Origin: GCA-016700035 sp964454845
GTDB taxonomy: Bacteria; Patescibacteriota; Saccharimonadia; CAILAD01; GCA-016700035
Length of the DNA stretch: 64,000 nt
Reading direction: 5' to 3'
Assembly (NCBI GenBank): GCA_964454845.1
Contig: CAYVVS010000001.1
Coordinates: forward strand, 62,001-126,000
In this document: positions 49,524 to 57,619 of the stretch, one piece after another
How the letters are laid out: each line of letters begins with the position of its first letter
How positions within the stretch are numbered: position 1 is the stretch's first letter
Position numbers and translations under genes: made by a program
The notes under the pieces: generated by a model
What the model saw: only the letters and a program-made list of their open reading frames with translations
Database searches by the model: none
Told to the model about the DNA's origin: nothing

Positions 49524-49703
49524 TATACTAGGTATAACCCTCGGGCGCGCGATACAAGCTTATATTTTTTCTGCTTAGAGAATAAAACGGGAGACCTAGA
49601 TTGCGCTTCATCTTAGCTTGCTAGGAATGGAGTGGCTGCGGACACCCACCTGGAATTTTTGCCAGGGAAAATATTCTGCTTACCGGCGCCATGGGGGATT
49701 TTA
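49524..49703 (+). ncRNA. Candidate structured non-coding RNA
   Basis: A TATACT -10 at 49524-49529 stands in front of about 170 nt without a gene. The ends pair (CCC...GGCGC at about 49538-49549 with GCGCC...GGGG at about 49686-49696), followed by a T-rich tail. Inner stems are AGAATA/TATTCT, CCTAG/CTAGG, GTGG/CCAC and CCTGG/CCAGG. The next gene is convergent, so it is not a leader. Length and end-pairing resemble 6S-type RNA, but I cannot match it to a family. It lacks the GGAAGG motif expected of SRP RNA. Confidence 0.45.
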
Positions 49704-49704
49704 T

Positions 49705-50262
49705 TTACAGTTTGAAGCGCTTTTTCCATACTGTTGGCTGTGATATAGAGTCGGCTCGGAGGATATCAATGTGGGATTCTATTTGGAGATGCTGAGCGAT
49801 TTTACGAATTTGCCCACTAATGTCATAGGGAAAGATCCAAAGTGCCGAGCTAAAGCGCAGAAAGCCGAGCCGTTTAAGTTCAATAAGAAACTGATTGCGG
49901 GCAATTTTATGTGATTCCGGGATCTGATAGGTGACAAATAGCCAGCGTTTATTCCAGTTTTTTGGTGAATGCATCGAGAGTGCAGCTGGTTTGTGGAGCT
50001 CGCCACGCTTTAGGAGCTCGGTGCCGCGATTGGTAATTTTATAGAGCTTCTCCGTATCGATTCGACCTTGTGTGAGCACGCCTTGGCGAGAGAGGATGGC
50101 TAGAGTATCTTTGATGCGAGCACGTGGTGCGCGGGTTGTATTCCAACTAAAAAGCTCTAAAAGTGCCTTGTCTTCCAGGAGCGAAGCTTCGGTAGTGACG
50201 CCTTTTTGAGCAACTTTTTTAAGCAGTTCTTGGGATTTAGATATTTTTTTCATATTTGTCAT
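49705..50262 (-). CDS. PaaX-like regulator with Cas2-like C-terminal domain
   Basis: The 185-residue protein has an N-terminal winged helix (RIKDTLAILSRQGVLTQGRIDTEKLYKITNRGTELL) and a C-terminal ferredoxin-like domain KRWLFVTYQIPESHKIARNQFLIELKRLGFLRFSSALWIFPYD. That pattern is shared by PaaX C-terminal and Cas2-like domains. No CRISPR array or other cas gene is present. A 16-bp perfect palindrome covers its transcription and translation start, suggesting autorepression. Start at 50262; the ATG at 50253 is possible. Confidence 0.8.
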   Translation of the reverse strand: MTNMKKISKSQELLKKVAQKGVTTEASLLEDKALLELFSWNTTRAPRARIKDTLAILSRQGVLTQGRIDTEKLYKITNRGTELLKRGELHKPAALSMHSPKNWNKRWLFVTYQIPESHKIARNQFLIELKRLGFLRFSSALWIFPYDISGQIRKIAQHLQIESHIDILRADSISQPTVWKKRFKL

Positions 50263-50303
50263 GCTTAAGCATGATTATTATGTATAGAGTGTCGATAAGT
50301 CAA
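50259..50303 (-). promoter_or_regulatory. Promoter and 16-bp palindromic operator of the PaaX-like gene
   Basis: TTGACT (50298-50303 complement), a 17-nt spacer and TAATAA on the minus strand. The perfect palindrome TCATGCTTAAGCATGA at 50259-50274 follows and covers the expected start site and the ATG. Confidence 0.7.
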
Positions 50304-50327
50304 CCTGGTTTGCTACAATATGGAGGA

Positions 50328-50404
50328 CGGGGTGTGGCGCAGTTGGCTAGCGCGTACGGCTGGGGGCCGTGAGGTCGCAGGTTCAAGTCCTGTCACCCCG
50401 ACCA
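50328..50404 (+). tRNA. tRNA-Pro (anticodon GGG), CCA encoded
   Basis: Acceptor CGGGGTG / CACCCCG, D arm GCGCAGTTGGCTAGCGC, anticodon arm TACGG-CTGGGGG-CCGTG giving GGG, T arm GCAGGTTCAAGTCCTGT, discriminator A and an encoded CCA. Confidence 0.93.
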
Positions 50405-50434
50405 GATTTTATTTGCTACAATAAGTACATATTT

Positions 50435-50848
50435 ATGTCAGAAACCTCAGTTTTTACAAAAATTCGTCAAGGCGAAGTACCAGGAGAGGTCATCTATCAG
50501 GATGAGCGGGTATTTGTCATTATGACGATTGCTCCACATAACCCTGGGCATTGTTTGGTGATACCTGTTGATGAAGTTGGAAACTTTGAAGAAGTTCCAG
50601 AAGATCTCTACTTACACCTGATGAAGGTGGTGCAACAGTTGGCAAAGATTCAGCGCAAAGTATACGGATCTCCAAAGGTTGCGATGATAGCGGCTGGGAT
50701 GGAGGTGGAGCACACGCATATTCACCTTTTCCCTCTGAACTCAGAACTTGATATAGCTTTTACTAGTGCAAAACACCCAGATTATTCAGAGGTACAAACT
50801 GAGGCTCGCAAACTTAGAGCTGCTATCGAGGAGTCACCCATCGGATGA
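50435..50848 (+). CDS. HIT family nucleotide-binding hydrolase
   Basis: The 137-residue protein MSETSVFTKIRQGEVPGEVIYQDERVF... has the histidine triad in EVEHTHIHLFPLN (HxHxH). HIT proteins hydrolyse dinucleoside polyphosphates or nucleotide phosphoramidates. The start is ATG at 50435. The longer open frame runs through tRNA-Pro and is an artefact. A TACAAT -10 lies 12 nt before the ATG, so the leader is only a few bases. The stop overlaps uppP (ATGA). Confidence 0.93.
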   Translation: MSETSVFTKIRQGEVPGEVIYQDERVFVIMTIAPHNPGHCLVIPVDEVGNFEEVPEDLYLHLMKVVQQLAKIQRKVYGSPKVAMIAAGMEVEHTHIHLFPLNSELDIAFTSAKHPDYSEVQTEARKLRAAIEESPIG

Positions 50849-51624
50849 TTTGGGCCTTTTTACTTGGTGTCGTTCAGGCTATAACTGAATTTCTGCCGAT
50901 CTCTTCGAGTGCACATCTGCTTATAACTCCTTGGTTATTCGGTTTCCCTCCTCAAGGATTGGCTTTTGATGCAGCTCTGCATCTCGGTACGTCATTGGCA
51001 CTGCTCCTCTTCTTTTGGCGTGACTTCTGGGGGATGATTCAAAAACGCGATAAGTTTCTGTGGTATATCCTTATTGCCTCTATTCCAGGCGCAGCCATTG
51101 GTTTTTTTGGCGATAAGCTCATCGAACAATATTTACATGAAGGGAGCTTAGCTATTCTGATTGCGGCTATCGGCATGATTTTGATGACGGGTGTAATTTG
51201 GTACGTGGATGCTACAGCTAAACTGAAGAAAGACCTTACGCAGATGAATCGTAAGGAGGCTTTTTGGGTTGGGTTGGCACAAGCTTTAGCTCTCATTCCA
51301 GGTATGTCACGATCTGGGGCCACGATTGCTGCTGGATTGGCAGCAGGCTATACCCGAGAATCTGCAGCCCGTTTTAGCTTCTTAATCGGCACTCCTATTG
51401 CTTTGGGCGCTGGGTTGTATAAGGCTACCGACATTATTCAGGCGCAGCCATCCAGCTCAGAGGTTATGCAGTTAGTTATCGGCGTGGTTACCGCAGCAAT
51501 TCTTGGTTTTGCGGTCATTCGGTGGCTCCTCGGATACGTACAGAAGCACAGCCTTCGAGTGTTTCTCATTTACCGCCTAGTATTTGCAAGTACAGTGATA
51601 ATTATTTGGTTGCTGCGCTCATGA
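50845..51624 (+). CDS. uppP: Undecaprenyl-diphosphatase UppP/BacA (chromosomal copy)
   Basis: The 259-residue membrane protein has VQAITEFLPISSSAHLL and IPGMSRSGATIAAG, the two BacA active-site motifs. It recycles undecaprenyl phosphate for peptidoglycan and surface glycans. This copy sits in a compact operon (HIT, uppP, rnhA, each overlapping by 4 nt). It is probably the housekeeping enzyme, unlike the copy at 18.5 kb. The first motif has Gln where the other copy has Glu (VQAITE versus VEGATE). Confidence 0.95.
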   Translation: MIWAFLLGVVQAITEFLPISSSAHLLITPWLFGFPPQGLAFDAALHLGTSLALLLFFWRDFWGMIQKRDKFLWYILIASIPGAAIGFFGDKLIEQYLHEGSLAILIAAIGMILMTGVIWYVDATAKLKKDLTQMNRKEAFWVGLAQALALIPGMSRSGATIAAGLAAGYTRESAARFSFLIGTPIALGAGLYKATDIIQAQPSSSEVMQLVIGVVTAAILGFAVIRWLLGYVQKHSLRVFLIYRLVFASTVIIIWLLRS

Positions 51625-52025
51625 CAGATCGTGTGCGCATTCACGGCGATGGTGGTTCTCGAGGTAATCCAGGGCCTGCTGCGGCAGCGGCAGTACTACT
51701 AAGCCCTGAGGGTGACGTACTAGAGAAGCGGGCCGAATATATGGGCGTTGCCACCAATAATCAGGCTGAATATTTGGCGGTTGAGCTCGGGTTGCAGGCA
51801 ATGCGCGATCTGAAGATCCCAGGAGCGGATTTTTATTTAGATAGCCAGCTGGTGGTTCGGCAACTTAATGGTCAGTACAGAGTGAAGCATCCTGACATGA
51901 AGGCGGCATTTAACCGGATTCAAGAGCTCAAACAGGGGCTCGATGTGACTTTTACACATGTGTTGCGAGCAGAGAACACTATTGCTGATACGGCGGTTAA
52001 TGAATGCCTGGATGCCCACGTCTAA
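51621..52025 (+). CDS. rnhA: Ribonuclease H type I
   Basis: A 134-residue protein. RIHGDGGSRGNPGPAAAAAVL (first Asp), TNNQAEYLAVELGL (Glu), FYLDSQLVVRQLNG (second Asp) and a late Asp in TIADTAVNECLD form the RNase H active site. The typical basic protrusion is absent, as in short RNase HI-like proteins. It removes RNA from RNA-DNA hybrids. The start is the ATG in the overlap with uppP; the open frame upstream is inside uppP. The RNase P RNA gene follows. Confidence 0.9.
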   Translation: MTDRVRIHGDGGSRGNPGPAAAAAVLLSPEGDVLEKRAEYMGVATNNQAEYLAVELGLQAMRDLKIPGADFYLDSQLVVRQLNGQYRVKHPDMKAAFNRIQELKQGLDVTFTHVLRAENTIADTAVNECLDAHV

Positions 52026-52029
52026 AGTA

Positions 52030-52058
52030 TAGACATTTATTGAAAAATCTTGTAAAAT
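52030..52058 (+). promoter_or_regulatory. Promoter of the RNase P RNA gene
   Basis: TAGACA, a 17-nt spacer and TAAAAT, ending about 5 nt before the first paired base of the RNA. Confidence 0.6.
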
Positions 52059-52062
52059 AATA

Positions 52063-52450
52063 GAGCAAGTAAGCAGATGATCGCTCCATTTTTAGGAGAG
52101 GAAAGTCCGAACAGCTCGAGTACAAGATGGTTGCTAACGGCAACCCGGGGCAACCTGAGGGAAAGTGCCACAGAGACAATACCGCCAGGTGTTCGCACTT
52201 GGTAAGGGTGAAAAGAGGGCGGTAAAAGCGCCCAGCTGGTGCTGGTGACAGCACGAGGAGGTAAACCCCATCTGCTGCAAGGCTTATGGATCCCGACTAT
52301 GTCAAGGTGTACTCGCTTTTCCTCATATGAGGAGGGATATGTCGCATGATTGTGGGAGAACCACAACACTGTGTTCCACAGAGATAGATGATCATCACCT
52401 TTTTAGGCAGGCTAAAAGGGGACAGAATTCGGCTTATCGCTTGCTTGCCC
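52063..52450 (+). ncRNA. rnpB: RNase P RNA (bacterial type A)
   Basis: It contains the universal core sequences GAGGAAAGTCCGAAC (CR-I) near the 5' end, GGTAAGGGTGAAA (CR-II/III region), and ACAGAATTCGGCTTATCGC (CR-V) at the 3' end. The ends pair as helix P1 (GCAAGTAAGC at 52065 with GCTTGCTTGC at 52439). It is the catalytic RNA for tRNA 5' maturation. The exact ends are estimates. Confidence 0.95.
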
Positions 52451-52497
52451 GCAAAAGTTCCAGTGTACTGGGGTTTTTGCAGATAACTTTATCCTGG

Positions 52498-52503
52498 TAC
52501 AAT
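52498..52503 (+). promoter_or_regulatory. Leaderless-type -10
   Basis: TACAAT ends 7 nt before the ATG at 52511. Confidence 0.5.
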
Positions 52504-52510
52504 AGAGAAA

Positions 52511-53923
52511 ATGCGCAAACGTAGCGAGTTATTTTTTAACCTTTTATTGGTCCCGCTGGATGCCGCGGCTGTACTTGCAGGCTTTGTAACTGCTTATATT
52601 ATTCGTGTTGAATATTCATTAAAACCAACTGTCTATCAGGTTCCGGGTTGGGAATATCTATATGCACTGGTTGCGCTCTTGCCGTTTGCAGTCTTCTTTT
52701 TTGCGCTAGCCGGGCTGTATCGTTACGAGTCTATGCGCAGTCGCTGGCGTGAATATTCTCAGGTGGTGATTGCTGTTTCAGCGAGCACCATGTTTTTGAT
52801 TATTGTAGACTTTTTTTCAACAAAACCGCTTTTTCCTTCGAAGGCGGTAGTTTTTTATGGTTTTGCGTTGGCGACTGTTTTGGTGGTGGCTGAGCGTTTC
52901 ATTGTGAACCTTTTTCAGCGTTGGCTCTTCCGCTTTGGCATTGGCATTCGTCAAGTGGTCGTTGTCGGTGTTGGGCGCGTTGCCGACGATGTAACATATG
53001 CATTGCAGCGTAACCCAGGCTTTCGCTTGGTGCGTGTTTTAGAGCGCAAGAAAGACACGCTTACGCAGCTCGAGAAGCTCGCAAAGAAGCACACCATAGA
53101 TGAGCTGTTTATCGCCGATAAAACTCCAGCTGAAGCAGATCAGCTCGAGTATATACGGTTTGCTCATAATAACCACATTGCCTACAAATTTATTCCAAGC
53201 CTTGCAGGTATTTATCAGACTCGTAGCCAGCCTTCATTGTATGCGGACTATCCGGTACTAGAAATCGTGCGAACGCCCCTCGATGGGTGGTGGAGAATCT
53301 ACAAAACAGTCTTTGATTACATGGGGGCTTTTCTGGGTATTATTCTGCTGAGTCCAATATTCCTTGTAGTAGCGCTAGTGATTAAGCTCACCGACGGCGG
53401 CAAGGTGTTCTATCGTCATGCGCGTATTGGGAGGCACGGTCGAGTTGTGCGGGTTTGGAAGTTTCGTTCGATGTATGCGAAGTATTCTACTGGTGGTGCT
53501 TTTAGTAGTAAGTCGGATCTGGAAATTCTACGCGAAATTGGTGGCGAGAACATGGTAGAAGAATTTAAGCGTGATCAAAAACTCAAGAAAGATCCGCGAG
53601 TCACTCCGATTGGGCGTTTTTTGCGAGCAACCAGTATTGATGAATTGCCTCAACTATTTAATGTGCTGATGGGTGAGCTGAGCTTAATTGGGCCACGCCC
53701 TGTTACAGAGGCTGAGTTAGCACGCTATAAAGATAAGGCACCAACGTTTCTATTGATTAAACCAGGGATTACTGGTTTGTGGCAGGTGTCTGGTCGAAAC
53801 GATGTGAGCTATGACGAACGCATTAAGCTCGATGTGTATTATGTTGAAAACTGGAAAGCTTCCCTGGATTTACGTATTTTGTTCCGCACTATTGGCGTGA
53901 TCTTTAAGCGGAAGGGTTATTAA
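52511..53923 (+). CDS. Undecaprenyl-phosphate sugar phosphotransferase (WcaJ/WbaP-like)
   Basis: The 470-residue protein has four N-terminal helices, a Rossmann-like CoA_binding_3 region (QVVVVGVGRVADDVTYAL), and a C-terminal bacterial sugar transferase domain. That domain has KVFYRHARIGRHGRVVRVWKFRSM, RVTPIGRFLRATSIDELPQLFNVL, LIGPRPV and GITGLWQVSGR. It starts surface-glycan synthesis by loading a sugar phosphate onto undecaprenyl phosphate. Two glycan or envelope genes follow closely. Confidence 0.95.
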   Translation: MRKRSELFFNLLLVPLDAAAVLAGFVTAYIIRVEYSLKPTVYQVPGWEYLYALVALLPFAVFFFALAGLYRYESMRSRWREYSQVVIAVSASTMFLIIVDFFSTKPLFPSKAVVFYGFALATVLVVAERFIVNLFQRWLFRFGIGIRQVVVVGVGRVADDVTYALQRNPGFRLVRVLERKKDTLTQLEKLAKKHTIDELFIADKTPAEADQLEYIRFAHNNHIAYKFIPSLAGIYQTRSQPSLYADYPVLEIVRTPLDGWWRIYKTVFDYMGAFLGIILLSPIFLVVALVIKLTDGGKVFYRHARIGRHGRVVRVWKFRSMYAKYSTGGAFSSKSDLEILREIGGENMVEEFKRDQKLKKDPRVTPIGRFLRATSIDELPQLFNVLMGELSLIGPRPVTEAELARYKDKAPTFLLIKPGITGLWQVSGRNDVSYDERIKLDVYYVENWKASLDLRILFRTIGVIFKRKGY

Positions 53924-53928
53924 CTCGT

Positions 53929-55083
53929 ATGGCAGTTCGCGATATCGCAACTTTGCGAGTAGCGGTAGTGCATGATTGGCTCACCAATATAGCGGGCGCC
54001 GAAAAAGTGGTGTTTGAAATGCTAAAAGTGTTTCCACAAGCCGAGGTATTTACAAGTGTGTATCGGCCAGAGGTGTTTGGAGATGCCCTGAAAGGCCATA
54101 AGGTTCATGCTTCTTTTCTTCAGAAAGTACCCTTCGCTCGAAAGAAGCATCAGCTTTTTCCGGTTCTACGGCGATACGCCTTTGAGAGCTTTGATTTTTC
54201 TGATTATGATCTTGTCATCAGCTCTTCAACGGCGGAAGCTAAGGGGATTATTACTCCGGAATCTACGCTGCATATATCATATATCCATACCCCGACGCGG
54301 TATTTCTGGAGTCATTACGATCAGTATAGTAAAAATCCAGGGTTTGGTGTGCTCGATCCTGTGGTGCGTTTTCAGCTGAAGCGTACAATTAAGGCGTCGC
54401 GTCAGTGGGATTTTGCTGCGGCGCAGCGTCCAGATGTATTGCTAGCAAATTCTCTAACAGTACAGAAGCGTATAGAGAAATACTATAAACGGGCCGCTGA
54501 GGTGCTGTATCCGCCGGTTGATACCAAGCGCTTTGCCAAGCCTCACTCAAGACCCAGTGATGTGCCTGATAGCTACTTTGTGGTTGCTTCTCGGCTTATT
54601 CCGTATAAACGCTTTGATATTGCCGTACAGGCATCTCAGAAGGCTGGTAAGCAGCTCGTAGTTGTGGGTGGTGGTAGTGAGCTTAAGAAACTCAAAGAGA
54701 TGGCTGATGATAGTGTCATATTTAAGGGCCATGCTACTGATGACGACTTGGTAGCGTACGTACAGCATGCCGAGGCGCTGCTTTTCCCTGGGGAGGAAGA
54801 TTTTGGCATAGCTCCTGTGGAGGCGATGGCCGCGGGCACTCCTGTAATCGCATATGCTTCTGGCGGAGCGACAGAAACTGTTATCCCTGGTGAAACTGGC
54901 GAACTTATACAATCTCAGTCAGTAGGCGCTTTTACCGAAGCACTTACTGGTTTTGAAGCTCAAAATTACTCAACCCAGACTTTGCAGAAACACGCCGAGA
55001 AGTTTAGCGAATCAAATTTTAGTGAGCAGCTGCGGAAAGTGGTAGGCGAGGGGCTCAAGCGTGCAAGTTCGCATTATACATAG
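53929..55083 (+). CDS. Glycosyltransferase family 4
   Basis: The 384-residue protein has an N-terminal acceptor domain (RVAVVHDWLTNIAGAEKVVFEML; SYIHTPTRYFWSHYDQY) and a C-terminal GT1-type Rossmann domain. The latter has YFVVASRLIPYKRFDIAVQA, LVVVGGGSELKKLKEM and the E-x7-E site EEDFGIAPVEAMAAGTPVIA. It likely adds a hexose or mannose to the lipid-linked glycan begun by the WcaJ-like enzyme 5 nt upstream. The start is ATG. Confidence 0.94.
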   Translation: MAVRDIATLRVAVVHDWLTNIAGAEKVVFEMLKVFPQAEVFTSVYRPEVFGDALKGHKVHASFLQKVPFARKKHQLFPVLRRYAFESFDFSDYDLVISSSTAEAKGIITPESTLHISYIHTPTRYFWSHYDQYSKNPGFGVLDPVVRFQLKRTIKASRQWDFAAAQRPDVLLANSLTVQKRIEKYYKRAAEVLYPPVDTKRFAKPHSRPSDVPDSYFVVASRLIPYKRFDIAVQASQKAGKQLVVVGGGSELKKLKEMADDSVIFKGHATDDDLVAYVQHAEALLFPGEEDFGIAPVEAMAAGTPVIAYASGGATETVIPGETGELIQSQSVGAFTEALTGFEAQNYSTQTLQKHAEKFSESNFSEQLRKVVGEGLKRASSHYT

Positions 55084-56458
55084 AAAAACAATTGTAGTTT
55101 CTCTGGCGATATTTGGGTTGTTTTTAGTTATCACTCAGCCCTTGTATAAGCTTCTTGTCCCTACAGAACAGCTTCAGTTGCAAAATAGACCAGCTTATCA
55201 GCTCTACTCGGCGCTAACACAGGCTGATCATCCTACTCGAACTCTCCTGGTGTTTGCAAATCATGCAGAACAACGCATTGGTGGTGGGTTTGTAGGAAGT
55301 GTCGGAGTTCTCGAGGGGGTAAATGGTTCGCTTAAGCTCGAATCGGTGCGGAGTGTGTACTACTATGATCACCGCACAGAAGAGAAAGGGCCATTTGTCG
55401 AACCACCTGAGTATCTAAAAAACCTTACAGGGAGTTTAGCGGCACGTGACTCACTCATTGCAACTGATAGCGATTCGAATGCTCGGCTATTCAGGGATTT
55501 ATTTGCACGAGAAACAGGTGAGCATATTGATAATGTTGTTATAATTACACCAAAAGTACTTTCCTTAATTCTCTATTACACTGGACCGATTGAATTACCT
55601 GAGTATTCATTGACGGTTACCCGAGAGAATATTCTATCCACCCTGCAGCAGGAGGTAGAAGCCGGTCAAGATAAGGTCGCCGGTAAAGACCCAAAAACTA
55701 TACTAAAAGTATTGGCTGATAAGATGTTTGAAAAGTTACCTCAGCTAAATACTGTTCAATTAGCTCAATTGGGTGACGACGTTACGGGGTTGATGCAGAC
55801 ACAGCAGCTCTACGCATATCTAGATGATGGGCGAGTTATGAGGGAGTTGGCAAGTTATCAAGCCCCAGTTGCTAAGCCCGGAGATTCGAATGCTTTACAG
55901 GTGGCTGCAGCAAATCATGCAGCAAATAAATCCTCACAGGCAATTGCTCAAACTGTAAAATATACACTAAAGATTGCGGGTGATGGGCAAGCGCGCCTCC
56001 TCGTCGAGATAGTCCGTAAACATCAATCGGACTATGCTGGTTTCTACATCGATCCAAAAAGTGGCGGCCAGAATTTCATCGTGGGGGATGACTTGAGCTG
56101 GCTTCAGATAACAGTGCCGGCTGGTACTGAGGATGTTCTGCCAACGGGGCTGATGCAACAGAAGGATCCTACGGTTTTTGGTGCAGATATACTCACAAAA
56201 CCTCTAACTACAAGCTCTGTGTCAGAAGAGTTTATCCTGCCGGTGCGCTACGCCATGCTGGATGAGGTGGCGATTGATCAGGCACTTTTAGCGCAGTTTG
56301 GATGGTTTGGGCAGCAGGTAGACTTTCAGGTTGAGTTGCCCGAAGGATATACTTTTGCGAGAGGCTCTGATGGTGTTCAGGGCGCTGGTCGTACTGCTGG
56401 CCGTCAGTTTTTCCAGATTGATGATGAGAAAATGCAGTTTGTATTTGTAAAACAATAA
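55061..56458 (+). CDS. DUF4012 domain membrane-anchored protein
   Basis: The 465-residue protein starts at GTG inside the end of the GT4 gene (23-nt overlap). It has an N-terminal anchor (IVVSLAIFGLFLVITQPLYKLL). The DUF4012 core TLLVFANHAEQRIGGGFVGSVGVLEGVNGSL is the usual 'NnaElRptGGFiGs.g' with modest changes. The family is widespread in CPR and Actinobacteria, is found beside surface glycan genes, and has no known activity. It shares structural logic with LytR-like envelope proteins only by context, so attachment of glycans to the envelope is a guess. Confidence 0.85.
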   Translation: MQVRIIHRKTIVVSLAIFGLFLVITQPLYKLLVPTEQLQLQNRPAYQLYSALTQADHPTRTLLVFANHAEQRIGGGFVGSVGVLEGVNGSLKLESVRSVYYYDHRTEEKGPFVEPPEYLKNLTGSLAARDSLIATDSDSNARLFRDLFARETGEHIDNVVIITPKVLSLILYYTGPIELPEYSLTVTRENILSTLQQEVEAGQDKVAGKDPKTILKVLADKMFEKLPQLNTVQLAQLGDDVTGLMQTQQLYAYLDDGRVMRELASYQAPVAKPGDSNALQVAAANHAANKSSQAIAQTVKYTLKIAGDGQARLLVEIVRKHQSDYAGFYIDPKSGGQNFIVGDDLSWLQITVPAGTEDVLPTGLMQQKDPTVFGADILTKPLTTSSVSEEFILPVRYAMLDEVAIDQALLAQFGWFGQQVDFQVELPEGYTFARGSDGVQGAGRTAGRQFFQIDDEKMQFVFVKQ

Positions 56459-56480
56459 CGACCCTTGCATGAGGGCCGTT
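56457..56480. terminator. Convergent terminator
   Basis: AACG-A-CCCT / AGGG-C-CGTT around TGCATG between the DUF4012 gene and rplT, with T-rich flanks on the minus side. Confidence 0.65.
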
Positions 56481-56500
56481 ATTGTACGGTTTTGCTGATT

Positions 56501-56851
56501 CTATTTAGATTGAGTCGAAGCTTTTACAACTGCCGAGAACGCCTGTGGTTCACGAGCTGCAATTTCTGCAAGCATCTTGCGATTGAGAGAAATATTAGCT
56601 TTTCCAAGGTCGGCAATAAGTTGAGAATAGGTAGTGCCTTCCTGGCGCGCAGCTGCATTTATGCGGGCAATCCAGAGCGAACGGAAGTCGCGCTTTTTAT
56701 TGCGGCGGTCACGGTAAGCGTAGCTCAGTGACTTAAGTACAGCTTCATGAGCCTTGCGGTAGGAAGCACGACGGGTGTGCCCCATTCCTTTGGTCATCTT
56801 GAGGATTTTTTTGTGCCGACGGCGGGCGGTAACTGAGCGTTTGACGCGCAT
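56501..56851 (-). CDS. rplT: Ribosomal protein bL20
   Basis: The 116-residue protein MRVKRSVTARRRHKKILKMTKG ... matches L20, which assembles early on 23S rRNA and in some bacteria represses its own operon. Its start overlaps the rpmI stop by one base (TAATG), the conserved infC-rpmI-rplT order. Confidence 0.97.
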   Translation of the reverse strand: MRVKRSVTARRRHKKILKMTKGMGHTRRASYRKAHEAVLKSLSYAYRDRRNKKRDFRSLWIARINAAARQEGTTYSQLIADLGKANISLNRKMLAEIAAREPQAFSAVVKASTQSK

Positions 56852-57048
56852 TATTTAGCTCCCAGCATTTTCTTAATTGCTTTTACATTTGCTGCTTCAA
56901 CAGCATGCTCTTTCGAGTACATACGCTTACGTGCTCCACTCTTAGCAATTAGCTTGTGGGTGCGATAGGCGCGACGACGAAGTAGAGTACCTTTGGCGGT
57001 AATCTTAAAACGCTTTGCAGCGGTCTTGCGGGTCTTAACTTTTGGCAT
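56851..57048 (-). CDS. rpmI: Ribosomal protein bL35
   Basis: The 65-residue protein MPKVKTRKTAAKRFKITAKG ... is a full-length L35. It overlaps the infC 3' end by 14 nt and rplT by 1 nt. Confidence 0.97.
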   Translation of the reverse strand: MPKVKTRKTAAKRFKITAKGTLLRRRAYRTHKLIAKSGARKRMYSKEHAVEAANVKAIKKMLGAK

Positions 57049-57559
57049 CTTTTTTCCTTGCTAATACTGTCGACATTTCTCGTCCGCTTAGAGCGATTGG
57101 CTGCTCAACGGTAGCTTCGTCCGTAAGCTGCTCTACAAAGCGCTCGAGAACACCACGACCCAGATCAGGGTGGGTGATCTCACGACCACGAAAGCGTAGG
57201 TTAATCCGTACTTTATGGCCTTGATCGAGAAATTTGCGGGCTGCCTTTACCTTAGTTTCGATATCATGTGTATCGGTTTTGAGCCCAAGGCGCACCTGCT
57301 TGATGTCGGCTTGTTTCTGATTGCGTCGGCTTTTTTGCAGGTGTTTATCCTGCTCGTAACGATACTTTCCCCAGTCGATGACGCGAACGACGGGTGGAGT
57401 TGACTGAGGGGCAACCTCAACTAGGTCGAGGCCAGCGTTTTCGGCTTCCTGGAGAGCTTTCTCGAGGGAGACGACTCCGAGCTGTTCGGATTCCGCACCA
57501 ATCAGACGCACCTCACGGGCTGTTATCTGGCGGTTGATGCGGATGCGCTTCTTATTAAT
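57035..57559 (-). CDS. infC: Translation initiation factor IF-3, probable AUU start
   Basis: The 174-residue protein INKKRIRINRQITAREVRLIGAESEQLGVVSL ... has both IF-3 domains (VVRVIDWGKYRYEQDKHLQKSRR linker; the C-terminal segment after KAARKFLDQGHKVRINLRFRGRE). IF-3 prevents subunit joining and rejects non-canonical starts. No ATG/GTG/TTG stands in a sensible place. The only suitable in-frame codon after the AGGAG site (57570-57574) is ATT at 57557-57559, the same rare start used by E. coli infC. An ATG 33 nt upstream lies on the -10. Confidence 0.88.
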   Translation of the reverse strand: MNKKRIRINRQITAREVRLIGAESEQLGVVSLEKALQEAENAGLDLVEVAPQSTPPVVRVIDWGKYRYEQDKHLQKSRRNQKQADIKQVRLGLKTDTHDIETKVKAARKFLDQGHKVRINLRFRGREITHPDLGRGVLERFVEQLTDEATVEQPIALSGREMSTVLARKKDAKS

Positions 57560-57590
57560 GCTTTCAGTACTCCTGTTCGTTTGTAGCACC

Positions 57591-57619
57591 ATGATACCAC
57601 TGAACTCCGAGAAAATCAA
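57591..57619 (-). promoter_or_regulatory. Promoter of the infC operon
   Basis: TTGATT, a 17-nt spacer and TATCAT on the minus strand. The transcript start would fall about 25 nt before the ATT start codon, leaving the AGGAG site inside the leader. Confidence 0.65.

Noticed and set aside
49585..49665. SRP RNA at the structured RNA locus
   Set aside because: GGCTGCGGAC...CACCTGG looks loosely like a reverse-complement SRP domain IV, but the essential GGAAGG(A) tetraloop/bulge motif is missing.
49705..50262. A CRISPR-Cas locus, because of the Cas2-like domain
   Set aside because: There are no repeats, spacers or other cas genes anywhere in the window; the N-terminal winged helix makes it a regulator.
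50369..50434. Longer HIT protein starting MRSQVQVLSPRPDF
   Set aside because: These codons lie inside tRNA-Pro; the promoter and homologous start support the ATG at 50435.
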